Shown: positions 26,035 to 33,923 of the stretch, one piece after another | How positions within the stretch are numbered: the stretch's first letter is position 1 | How the letters are laid out: every line of letters starts with the position of its first letter | Source of the DNA: Pseudomonas sp. MIACH | Lineage (GTDB): Bacteria > Pseudomonadota > Gammaproteobacteria > Pseudomonadales > Pseudomonadaceae | DNA: 64,000 bases | Assembly (NCBI RefSeq): GCF_001269925.1 | Contig: NZ_LHVO01000033.1 | Coordinates: 1 to 64,000, forward strand | Reading direction: 5' to 3' | Program-made: the position numbers and the translations under genes | The notes under the pieces: model-generated | What the model saw: only the letters and a program-made list of their open reading frames with translations | Databases searched by the model: none | Told to the model about the DNA's origin: nothing

Positions 26035-27357
26035 CTACATACTGCCCTCGACATCATCCAGGCTGAACGTCTCGGTATGGTCGTCATAGGAGAAAATTTC
26101 CGCATAGCGCCCCCATGCGATCACGCTTTCCAGGGTTTTCTCGACAAAGGCTTCCGTCATCGAGTCTTCCAGTTCCTGCTCGAAACGCACCCGTGGCGCG
26201 CGGTGTCCGCTGCGCTCCAGCAACACCTGGTGAATGCGTGCGGCCAAGGGCACGTGGCGGATCAAATGCTCGGCGAACAGGGTTTTACGCTCCTGCGTGC
26301 CGTAGTCGGCGAACAGTTTGCCTGCATCGGTCAGGGTGATGTCGGCGCCCTTGAGTTCGGCAAAGCCCAGATGCTCAAGCATCTCCGCCACCGGGAACAG
26401 GTCATCGACTTCAAGCAGGCGCCGTTCGGCCACGGTCGGCAGGCCGGCGTGGCCGTTGTAGGGCTCGGCGGCCAGGGTTTCGATCAGGCCGGCCATCAGG
26501 TTGGTGGACACTTCCGGCAGCAGACTGCCTATTTTCAGCTCCGGTAACCCTCGGCTGGCATCGGCGCTGCGGCGGTCGGTCATCAGCGCGTAGATGTCGT
26601 CGACCATTTGCCGAAAGGTCGGGTCCAGTCGGTTGCGCGGGTGCGCAAACGGCACCTTGATTTCGGCCACGACCCGACCGGGATTGGACGACAGCACGAG
26701 GATGCGGTCGCACATCAGCACCGCTTCTTCGATGTTGTGGGTCACGATCAGGATCGACTTGATCGGCAACTGCTTGCCGCTCCACAAATCCAGCAAGTCA
26801 GTGCGCAGGGTTTCGGCGGTGAGGACGTCCAGCGCCGAGAAGGGTTCGTCCATCAGCAGCAGGGTCGGGTTGACCACCAGGCCACGGGCAAACCCCACGC
26901 GCTGGCGCATGCCACCGGACAATTCGCGCGGGTAGGCGTTTTCAAAGCCGTCCAGGCCAATCAGGTCGATGGCCGCCAGGGCGCGCCTGCGGGTTTCCTT
27001 GCGTTCGATTTGCAAGGCTTGCAGACCGGCTTCGACGTTTTCCAGTACGGTCAGCCAGGGGAACAGCGCAAAGGTCTGGAACACCATGGCCACGCCTTCG
27101 GCCGGGCCGTTCAGCGGCGCGCCGTGATAAAGCACTTCGCCCGACGACGGCTGGATCAGCCCGGCGATGATGCGCAACAGCGTCGACTTGCCCGAGCCGG
27201 AGCGGCCCAGCATGCCGACGATCTCGCCTTCGTGCAGGCTCAGGTCGACGCCGCTGAGGACTTGCAGTTCATCCTTGCCTTTGCCGAACACCCGGTTGAC
27301 GTTTTTCAGCGAGTAGATTTCCGGGGTCTCGGTGGCGCGCTCGGTGTAGGTAGTCAT
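26035..27357 (-). CDS. ABC transporter ATPase with AAA-associated C-terminal domain
   Basis: This is the ATP-hydrolysing subunit of a nitrate/sulfonate/taurine-type importer, with 440 residues. Walker A is GRSGSGKST (near 51-59), the signature LSGGMRQR (near 148), and Walker B LLLMDEP (near 168). From about residue 290 an extra domain follows, the AAA-associated C-terminal domain known from this transporter group, probably regulatory. The frame is also open from TTG 27375 and from ATG 27372, which overlaps the permease stop. I preferred the ATG at 27357 because GGGA precedes it. It forms an operon with the double permease. No binding-protein gene is adjacent. Confidence 0.86.
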   Translation of the reverse strand: MTTYTERATETPEIYSLKNVNRVFGKGKDELQVLSGVDLSLHEGEIVGMLGRSGSGKSTLLRIIAGLIQPSSGEVLYHGAPLNGPAEGVAMVFQTFALFPWLTVLENVEAGLQALQIERKETRRRALAAIDLIGLDGFENAYPRELSGGMRQRVGFARGLVVNPTLLLMDEPFSALDVLTAETLRTDLLDLWSGKQLPIKSILIVTHNIEEAVLMCDRILVLSSNPGRVVAEIKVPFAHPRNRLDPTFRQMVDDIYALMTDRRSADASRGLPELKIGSLLPEVSTNLMAGLIETLAAEPYNGHAGLPTVAERRLLEVDDLFPVAEMLEHLGFAELKGADITLTDAGKLFADYGTQERKTLFAEHLIRHVPLAARIHQVLLERSGHRAPRVRFEQELEDSMTEAFVEKTLESVIAWGRYAEIFSYDDHTETFSLDDVEGSM

Positions 27358-27371
27358 CACTGCGAATCCCA

Positions 27372-29117
27372 TCAATTCAGACGAAGTTTGTTTTCAGCCA
27401 TGGCGTACATCGGCCGCCAGACGGCACGGTTGAACGCCACCACGAAGATCGACATCACCACTACGCCCAGGGCGATTTTCGGAAAGTCGCCTGCGGCGGT
27501 GGTCTGCGCGATATACGCGCCCAGCCCGTGGGCGACCACGTTGTCCTGGCCCCAGGACACATATTCGGAAACGATGCTGGCGTTCCACGCGCCTCCCGAG
27601 GCCGTGATCGCGCCGGTGACGTAGTACGGAAAAATGCCCGGCAACATGACCTTGCGCCACCACAACCAGCCACGAATGCGGAAGTTGGCGGCGGCTTCCT
27701 TGTAGTCATTGGGAAAGGCGCTGGCGCCGGCGATCACGTTGAACAGGATGTACCACTGGGTGCCCAGCACGATCAGCGGGCTCAGCCAGATATCCGGGTT
27801 GAGGTGGTAGTGCAGGATCACAATGACAAACACCGGAAACAGCAGGTTCGCCGGGAAGGCTGCGAGGAATTGCGCCAGTGGCTGGATCTTCTCCGCCAGC
27901 CTCGGGCGCAGGCCGATCATCACGCCCAGGGGCACCCAGATCAGCGAGGCAATCAGGATCAACCCCACGACGCGCAGCAGCGTGATCAGGCCCAGCACCA
28001 ACACATGGCCGACTTCGCCAAGGGTCACTTCGGTGCCGACATAGCGCACGATGTGGTACAGCGCATAGGCGGTCAGCACGGCTATCAGCGCGCCCCACAC
28101 CCAGTCGATCAGCTTGGAGCGCGCGGCGCTGGCTGCCGGCAATGCCTTGCGCGCGCGGCTCGACAGGCTGAAGCGTTGGTTACCCAGGCGGCTGAACGTG
28201 CGGGTAATCGGGCGCAGGATGCGTTGGACCACACGGGTGCGCTGGATCAGGTTCAGTAGCCAGGATTGCGGGGCGGCGCCTTGGGAGGCGGTGGTTTCCA
28301 TGCGGAACTTGTCGGCCCAGGCCACCAATGGACGGAACAGGAACTGGTCGTAGATCAGGATCACCGCGATCATCGCCAGGATCACGTAACCCACGGCGTG
28401 CAGGTCTTTCTGGGCGATGGCCAAGGCCAGATACGACCCCACGCCCGGCAGGGTGATGGTCTTGTCACCGACGGTGATCGCCTCGGAGGCCACCACGAAA
28501 AACCAGCCGCCGGACATGCTCATCATCATGTTCCAGACCATGCCGGGCATGGCGAAGGGCACGTCGAGCTTCCAAAACTTCTGCCAGCCGGAGAGCCGCA
28601 GGTTGGTGGAGACCTCCACCAGGTCATGGGGAAGCATGCGCAGCGACTGATAGAAGCTGAAGGTCATGTTCCATGCCTGGCTGGTGAAGATCGCAAAGAT
28701 CGCGGCAAGCTCGGCGCCGAGCACGCGCCCAGGGAACAGCAGCAGGAAAAACGTCACCGTAAACGAGATGTACCCGAGCACTGGCACCGATTGCAGGATG
28801 TCGAGCACCGGTACCAAGAGTTTCTCGGCGCGCCGGCTTTTGGCTGCCAGGGTGCCGTAGAGCAGGGTGAAGATCAGCGCCGCGACCATCGCCGCCAGCA
28901 TGCGCAAGGTCGTGCGCATGGCATATTCCGGCAGGTTGGCCGGGTCCAGGGAGATGACTTCACTTTGCAGGGTGGCGATGGGGGCCCAGGTTTCGCGGGC
29001 GGTGATCGAGAAAAACAGCAGGAAACCGATGACGAGTGGCAGGGCAACCAGGTCCCAGCGATTGGGTAGCAAGCGCAGCGTGGACGCAGGGAGGTAGTGA
29101 CGGAACACTTTGTTCAT
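27372..29117 (-). CDS. Double-length ABC transporter permease
   Basis: This inner-membrane protein of 581 residues is made of two tandem BPD_transp_1 permease units (about 15-275 and 325-575), each with about six helices. The EAA-type cytoplasmic loops read VEVSTNLRLSGWQKFWKLDVPFAMPG in the first half and KEAAANFRIRGWLWWRKVMLPGIFPY in the second. One chain therefore supplies both transmembrane domains. It is co-transcribed with the ATPase gene downstream. Without a neighbouring substrate-binding protein, the substrate (nitrate, sulfonate, bicarbonate or similar) cannot be assigned. Confidence 0.86.
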   Translation of the reverse strand: MNKVFRHYLPASTLRLLPNRWDLVALPLVIGFLLFFSITARETWAPIATLQSEVISLDPANLPEYAMRTTLRMLAAMVAALIFTLLYGTLAAKSRRAEKLLVPVLDILQSVPVLGYISFTVTFFLLLFPGRVLGAELAAIFAIFTSQAWNMTFSFYQSLRMLPHDLVEVSTNLRLSGWQKFWKLDVPFAMPGMVWNMMMSMSGGWFFVVASEAITVGDKTITLPGVGSYLALAIAQKDLHAVGYVILAMIAVILIYDQFLFRPLVAWADKFRMETTASQGAAPQSWLLNLIQRTRVVQRILRPITRTFSRLGNQRFSLSSRARKALPAASAARSKLIDWVWGALIAVLTAYALYHIVRYVGTEVTLGEVGHVLVLGLITLLRVVGLILIASLIWVPLGVMIGLRPRLAEKIQPLAQFLAAFPANLLFPVFVIVILHYHLNPDIWLSPLIVLGTQWYILFNVIAGASAFPNDYKEAAANFRIRGWLWWRKVMLPGIFPYYVTGAITASGGAWNASIVSEYVSWGQDNVVAHGLGAYIAQTTAAGDFPKIALGVVVMSIFVVAFNRAVWRPMYAMAENKLRLN

Positions 29118-29310
29118 AGGCGGTCAGTCCTGCAGCGTTCAGGTTCAAATAGTGTGATGGGCGTGAGCTTTAGCTGCTGCACGAATGTCCCACCGAGAAG
29201 GGCGGGCGCTACGTTCGTGAGTCAGGGGCATCTAGACGATGCTGGCGGAATTGTACGTTTCTGAATGTTACAGGCGGGTAAATTTGCTGTCAGTTTGCTG
29301 TACGAAACGC

Positions 29311-29332
29311 GACTGGGACACGGGCGTCCCAG
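29311..29332 (-). terminator. Hairpin after the alaX operon
   Basis: CTGGGAC and GTCCCAG pair around a short loop, 15 bases past the AlaX stop on the minus strand. There is no clear T-tract, so termination efficiency is uncertain. Confidence 0.4.
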
Positions 29333-29346
29333 CCGCCGATCCGGGG

Positions 29347-30075
29347 TTATTCAAAGCGTAAAATCACCCTGCGGTTGTGCTTGCTCTTCTTCTCGATTTT
29401 CTCGCAGAACACCCGGCCGATTTCCTCGGTGTTGATCACATGTGTCCCACCGCACGGCTGGATATCGATCCCGCCGATTTCAATCACCCGTACCGAGCCT
29501 TGGATCACCGGCGGCGCAACCGCCTGGGTGCGGGTGATCTGCAGCAGGGTGGTGTACTCCGAAGCCGGCATCGACAGGGTTTTGACCTGGTGGGCCTGTT
29601 CGATCAGCGCGTTGAGGTCACGGGTGATGGTGTCTTTGTCGAGGGTCATTTCCGGCAGGTCGAAATCCAGGCGACCTTTGTCGGCACTGATGCTGCAACC
29701 GGTCACCGGTGCGTCGATGAGCGAGCACAGCAGGTGCAGGCAGGTGTGCATTTTCATGTGCTGGTAGCGCCGCTCCCAATCCAGGCCGGCGTCCACCAAT
29801 ACCCCGGCGACCAACTGCGCGGGGCAGTGTTCCACCTGGTGCCAGATGATCGAACGCTGCACCGGGTCGCGCACCGTGCCGGTCACTTCGACCCGTGTGC
29901 CGTCCGCCAGGCTCAAGTGGCCGGTATCGCCTGGTTGGCCGCCACCCGTGGGGTAGAACAGGGTGTGTTCCAGGGCAATGCCGTGTTCGCTGACGGCAAT
30001 CACCCGGGCGCTGAATGCGTTCTGGTAGGGCGCGCTGTCAAACAGCGCCAGGGTTTCCATGGTGTGCACGGACAT
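29347..30075 (-). CDS. AlaX-type alanyl-tRNA editing protein
   Basis: This free-standing trans-editing enzyme of about 242 residues should hydrolyse mischarged (Ser- or Gly-) tRNA-Ala. The zinc-site motifs are present: HTCLH (HxxxH, near 109-113) and CGGTH (CxxxH, near 210-214). The GGGQPGDTG loop (near 45) is typical of the AlaRS/AlaX editing fold. The ATG at 30075 was chosen because GGAGG lies six bases before it, and the stop of the acetyltransferase gene sits inside this spacing. It is the last gene of an operon with a DMT exporter, a sulfur-carrier/E1 fusion, a cysteine-synthase-like enzyme and a serine acetyltransferase. That context hints at protection of translation from a product or intermediate of the pathway. 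Confidence 0.86.
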   Translation of the reverse strand: MSVHTMETLALFDSAPYQNAFSARVIAVSEHGIALEHTLFYPTGGGQPGDTGHLSLADGTRVEVTGTVRDPVQRSIIWHQVEHCPAQLVAGVLVDAGLDWERRYQHMKMHTCLHLLCSLIDAPVTGCSISADKGRLDFDLPEMTLDKDTITRDLNALIEQAHQVKTLSMPASEYTTLLQITRTQAVAPPVIQGSVRVIEIGGIDIQPCGGTHVINTEEIGRVFCEKIEKKSKHNRRVILRFE

Positions 30076-30077
30076 GT

Positions 30078-31070
30078 TCAACCTCCGACGATCAGTGGGC
30101 TGGCTTGCAGCAGGTGGCGCACCATTGCGCTCAAGCCAGGGGGAGAGAGCAGGGTGATTTCGAATTCCGGCCCGCAGACTTTCAGGTTCAGCGGCAGGCG
30201 CGGCAGGTGGTTGCCGGATTCGAGGCGGTGCAGCCTGAATTGCAGGTGGTGACGCTCCTTTACCGTCGGCTCCAGCATCAAGCCTTGCAACGGGTGAAAG
30301 TCGGCGTCCAGCACCGTGACCTTATGGCTGGTATTGACCTCGCCGACCACGTGCAGGCGCTCATCCAGGGCGAAGGCACCGAGGTAATTACTGTGGTCCG
30401 ATTCATCGTTTTTTTGCAGTTGGATCTGGTTCACCACCTTCACCTTGGTGCCGGCGGGTACGTCCTGGGTGATCACACAGGCGGGGCTGATAAACACGTT
30501 GTCGCCGATCAGCACATAGCCCAGCACGCGGGCGCCCGAGCCGACCTCGACGTTGTTGCCCAGGCGCGGATGACGTTTGCCATCGGGGTTGTTGGCAATG
30601 CCACGGGCCCCCAGGGTCACGCCGCAGAGGATGTAGCAGTCGTTGCCGATTTCGCAGGTTTCGCCGATCACCGTGCCGTAGCCGTGGTCGAGCACAAAGC
30701 GCCGGCCGATACGCGCTGCCGGGTGGATTTCGGCCCCGGAGAGGACCTTGCCCTGGTTACTGAGCTTGAGGGCGATGCGTGAAAACACCCCGTTGGTCTG
30801 GTCGGGAAAATTCCATATCTGGTGCGCAAGCCGGTAATAGAGCACCGCCTTGAACGAGGCGTAGGACTCCAGGATCAGCTCGCCGCGCCCGCGGGACGCC
30901 GGGTCACGATAGGCATAGGCGATCAGGTCTTCGGCCACCGCCTGGGCGGCATTCTGGATCAGCGGCGCCAGGTGCGGCTCAAGCGCCTTGATCTGCGCGG
31001 GTGTGAGGGTCTTGATGAGGTGGGTGAGCAACTCATCGTGCAACTGTCGCATGTCGATAAAGCCGCCCAT
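30078..31070 (-). CDS. Serine O-acetyltransferase-like enzyme with extra C-terminal domain
   Basis: The N-terminal two-thirds are CysE-like. A helical region (about 1-110) is followed by the left-handed beta-helix with DHGYGTVIGETCEIG (catalytic His and Asp near 140), GVTLGARG and KRHPRLGNNVEVGSGARVLG, expected to make O-acetylserine. Beyond the beta-helix (about residue 215) there is a further stretch of roughly 110 residues, starting near DESDHSNYLGAFALDE and ending GLSAMVRHLLQ, that ordinary CysE lacks. I do not recognise this domain. The ATG at 31070 was chosen for the GGGGGAG ribosome site before it, giving 330 residues. It sits between the cysteine-synthase-like gene and alaX, so it likely supplies the activated serine. 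Confidence 0.82.
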   Translation of the reverse strand: MGGFIDMRQLHDELLTHLIKTLTPAQIKALEPHLAPLIQNAAQAVAEDLIAYAYRDPASRGRGELILESYASFKAVLYYRLAHQIWNFPDQTNGVFSRIALKLSNQGKVLSGAEIHPAARIGRRFVLDHGYGTVIGETCEIGNDCYILCGVTLGARGIANNPDGKRHPRLGNNVEVGSGARVLGYVLIGDNVFISPACVITQDVPAGTKVKVVNQIQLQKNDESDHSNYLGAFALDERLHVVGEVNTSHKVTVLDADFHPLQGLMLEPTVKERHHLQFRLHRLESGNHLPRLPLNLKVCGPEFEITLLSPPGLSAMVRHLLQASPLIVGG

Positions 31071-31107
31071 GGAGGCTCCCCCGCATTCTGGATGGTTGAA
31101 AAACCGG

Positions 31108-32025
31108 TTATTCGAAACTGGGCAGGTAGCTGTCGGCATTGTCGTAGACCATGGTCAACACCACCGTTTCGGGCGGCAATTCGGGGGCGAGCCTGGCGAT
31201 GGCCACCATGTTGGCCGCAGAGGACAGGCCCAGGCTGATGGCGTCGGTGCGCATGATGCGTTTGATCATGTCGATGCACTCCTGGCGCGAGACCTTGAGC
31301 ATGCCGTCGATCACCTCCAGGTTGAGGATGCTCGGGATCAGCCCGATCGACAGGCCCTGGATATGGTGCGGCGCGTGCTGGTTTTTCAGCAGGTCGCATT
31401 CTTCCGGCTCCACGCCCATGACGCGCACGCCAGGCCAGCTGGCCTTCAGGGTTTCGCCGATGCCGGTGATATGCCCACCGGTGCCGATGCCGCAGACGAA
31501 GTAGTCCGCGCGCTTATCGCCAAAGGCGCGAAGGATTTCCGGTGCGGTGGTGTCACGGTGGGTCTGCGGGTTGGCGCCGTTGCGTTGCTGGTTGAGCATC
31601 ACGTAGCTGGGGTTTTCCAGCTGCAGCTCCATGCATTTTTCGCCGTGGGAGTTGTTGCCCAGGCGGCTGTCCGAGAGCACCACCTTGGCGCCGTACAGGC
31701 GCAGCAGCTTCTGTTTTTCCGGGCTGTAGTTGTCGGGGATCACCAGCACCACCTTGTAGCCCAGCACGTTGCCGGCCATCACCAGGCCGATGCCGGTATT
31801 GCCGCCGCTGGGTTCGATGATGGTTTGCCCGGAGTCGCGGATCAGTACGCCGCGCCGCTCGGCGTCGAGAATCATGCCCAGGGCGATGCGGGCCTTGTGG
31901 CTGCCGCCAGGGTTGAGGGATTCGAGCTTGGCGTAGACCTCAATGCCGAGGTCTTCGGAAAACTGCGCCAGGCGCACGATCGGCGTGTGGCCAATGGCGT
32001 CGAGGATAGAGTTATGCAACATCAT
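31108..32025 (-). CDS. Divergent cysteine-synthase-family PLP enzyme
   Basis: This fold-type II PLP enzyme of 305 residues is related to CysK/CysM and cystathionine beta-synthase. The PLP lysine is Lys44 in NPGGSHKARIA, where CysK has NPxxSVKDRIA. The substrate (asparagine) loop reads EPSGGNTGIGL instead of EPTSGNTGIGL. The phosphate loop GTGGHITG is near 175. These substitutions next to the catalytic lysine and in the substrate loop separate it from the housekeeping enzymes. Its position, directly after a sulfur-carrier/E1/JAMM fusion and before a serine acetyltransferase, resembles the CysM of mycobacteria, which takes sulfur from the CysO thiocarboxylate. I infer a similar sulfur donor; the acceptor may be O-acetylserine or an analogue. 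Confidence 0.87.
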   Translation of the reverse strand: MMLHNSILDAIGHTPIVRLAQFSEDLGIEVYAKLESLNPGGSHKARIALGMILDAERRGVLIRDSGQTIIEPSGGNTGIGLVMAGNVLGYKVVLVIPDNYSPEKQKLLRLYGAKVVLSDSRLGNNSHGEKCMELQLENPSYVMLNQQRNGANPQTHRDTTAPEILRAFGDKRADYFVCGIGTGGHITGIGETLKASWPGVRVMGVEPEECDLLKNQHAPHHIQGLSIGLIPSILNLEVIDGMLKVSRQECIDMIKRIMRTDAISLGLSSAANMVAIARLAPELPPETVVLTMVYDNADSYLPSFE

Positions 32026-32037
32026 TCAGTCCTCGGC

Positions 32038-33900
32038 TCAATACAGCGGCATATCTGGTTCGACGTCGCGAACCCAGTGCTTCATGCCGCCTTGCAGGAC
32101 TTTGGTGTTGGCGAAGCCAGCCGCCAACAGCGTACTGGCCGCTTGCTCGGCGCGGGTGCCGGCGTAGCAGATCAGGTAGTGAGTGTTGTCGCGGCTGAGG
32201 CGGCCGAGTTGCCCATCCAGTTCGGCCAGGGGGATATGCACCACGCCCGGTAGTTTGCACACCTCCAGTTCGCTGGCGTCGCGCACATCCAGCAGCACGT
32301 CGGCGCTGTTGGGGTGTTCGAGCACCTGCTTGAGTACACGGGGCTTGATGTAGCGCTCCTCGGCCAGGGACGGTTGGCTGGGCACGGCATCTGCGCACAC
32401 GGTGGGCGCCAGGGTTTCGCTGTGGCGCAGCTCGGAGCAGCACGGGCAGTCGGCGCGGCGCTTGAAGCGTATTTCGCTGAACTTCATGGCCAGTGCATCG
32501 AAGCGCATCAGTCGGCCGGAAAGGGGCTCGCCAATGCCGATCAGCAATTTGATGGCCTCGGTGGCCTGGATCATCCCGACCACCCCAGGCAGCACGCCGA
32601 TCACCCCGCCGGCGCTGCAATTGGGCGCCAGCTCTGCGGGCGGTGCGCTGGGGAACAGGCAGCGGTAGCACGGCCCGCCTTGGTAGTTGAGCACGCTGAT
32701 CTGCCCGTCGAAGCGGTAGATGGCGCCGTACACCAGGGGTTTGCCCAATTGCACGCAAGCGTCGTTGACCCGGTAGCGGGTGTCGAAATTATCGGTGCCG
32801 TCGATCACCAGGTCGTAGGCGCCTACCAGTTCCAGGGCGTTATCGGCGTTCAGGGCGGTGTTGTGGGCGTTGATCTGGATATGGCGGTTGAGGTCCTGCA
32901 GGCGCTGTTTGGCCGACTCGACCTTGGGCATGCCCAGGGTGCTGTTGCCATGGACGACCTGGCGTTGCAGGTTGCTGCTTTCCACCACATCGAAATCCAC
33001 CAGCCCCAGGGTGCCGACACCGGCCGCTGCCAGGTACAGGCTGATGGGCGAACCCAGGCCGCCGGTGCCGATGATCAACACCTTGGCTTTCTTGAGGTTC
33101 AGCTGGCCTTCGCGGCCGACGCCGGGCAGGGTGATATGGCGCACATAACGTTGCACTTCCTCGTTGCTGAGGCCGTCGATGTCCATACCGCCTGACGTGG
33201 CGAGCAACACTTCGATCCTGGCTTTTTCCGGCAGCCGGTCGTCGGCGCTGATCAGCTCTTCCTCGGCAGTGAACAGGAAGTGCTCCTTGAGCTGGTTGTT
33301 CTTTTCGTGAAACAGATGGGGGCGCAACTGCGGGTGGCTGCTGCAGAGGTTTTCAATGACTTCGCGCAATGTCGATCCGGCGCCCTCAAGGGTCGATTCC
33401 GGCAGCTTGGCCACGCGAACCAGAATGTCGGGGAAAGAGACAGCGTTCATGGACAACTCCGTGTGCAGGTCGTTGAAGGGGTTTAGGGCGAAATGCTTGC
33501 CATCCCAGGCAAACAGCTTGGAACCCAGGGCCTGGCCCTGGCGAACGTCGACCACCAGGTAACTGACGGGGTAGATCGGCTCCCCCATGAACAGCGCCTT
33601 GTCCTGGTCTTCATCGCTGAAATAGGCGCCGACATCGGGGTGGGAGTGGTAGATCACCACCACCGGGTTGTCGCTGCGAAACGCCTTGTTCATCAGCAGC
33701 GTGTCGGCCACCGAGAAGGTGTAGCCATTGGCCGCGCTGCGCGGGTACATCTCGGGGTTCTTGCGGTGCAGTTCGTTCTGGATGTTGTTGCCCAGGTACA
33801 CGCTGCCGTCGGCGAAGACAAAACCGCAGCATTCCTCGGGGTAGCTGCGGCTGGCGTGGGTGTAGATCTGTTCCAGGGCTTCGGGGCGGAGGACGTCCAT
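32038..33900 (-). CDS. JAMM protease - ubiquitin-like - E1 - rhodanese fusion protein
   Basis: Four domains lie in one chain of 620 residues. Residues 1-145 are a JAB/JAMM metalloprotease with Glu23 and H85-S-H87-P...S95-x2-D98, a complete HxHx7Sx2D motif. Residues about 152-238 are a ThiS/MoaD/CysO-like ubiquitin fold ending in Gly237-Gly238, followed directly by Met-Asp. Residues about 245-490 are a MoeB/ThiF-type E1 with GTGGLGS (278-284), catalytic Cys428 in APNCSAGG, and zinc cysteines 411/414 and 485/488. Residues about 518-620 are a rhodanese with active-loop Cys578 (CYAGTR). The expected chemistry is proteolytic exposure of the Gly-Gly end, adenylation, and sulfur loading to a thiocarboxylate. 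The start at 33900 has GAGAG upstream. An internal Met151 also has a strong ribosome site. In mycobacteria and in Pseudomonas siderophore clusters these are separate proteins. Confidence 0.9.
   Translation of the reverse strand: MDVLRPEALEQIYTHASRSYPEECCGFVFADGSVYLGNNIQNELHRKNPEMYPRSAANGYTFSVADTLLMNKAFRSDNPVVVIYHSHPDVGAYFSDEDQDKALFMGEPIYPVSYLVVDVRQGQALGSKLFAWDGKHFALNPFNDLHTELSMNAVSFPDILVRVAKLPESTLEGAGSTLREVIENLCSSHPQLRPHLFHEKNNQLKEHFLFTAEEELISADDRLPEKARIEVLLATSGGMDIDGLSNEEVQRYVRHITLPGVGREGQLNLKKAKVLIIGTGGLGSPISLYLAAAGVGTLGLVDFDVVESSNLQRQVVHGNSTLGMPKVESAKQRLQDLNRHIQINAHNTALNADNALELVGAYDLVIDGTDNFDTRYRVNDACVQLGKPLVYGAIYRFDGQISVLNYQGGPCYRCLFPSAPPAELAPNCSAGGVIGVLPGVVGMIQATEAIKLLIGIGEPLSGRLMRFDALAMKFSEIRFKRRADCPCCSELRHSETLAPTVCADAVPSQPSLAEERYIKPRVLKQVLEHPNSADVLLDVRDASELEVCKLPGVVHIPLAELDGQLGRLSRDNTHYLICYAGTRAEQAASTLLAAGFANTKVLQGGMKHWVRDVEPDMPLY
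33451..33460 (-). promoter_or_regulatory. Internal ribosome site before the ubiquitin-like/E1 part
   Basis: On the minus strand CGGAGTTGTCC lies directly before the in-frame ATG at 33450 (Met151 of the fusion). GGAG is six bases from the start, a near-ideal distance. It falls exactly at the boundary between the JAMM and ubiquitin-like domains, so a second product lacking the protease may be made. Confidence 0.45.
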
Positions 33901-33923
33901 GTTTCTCTCGCGTCGGTTGATGA

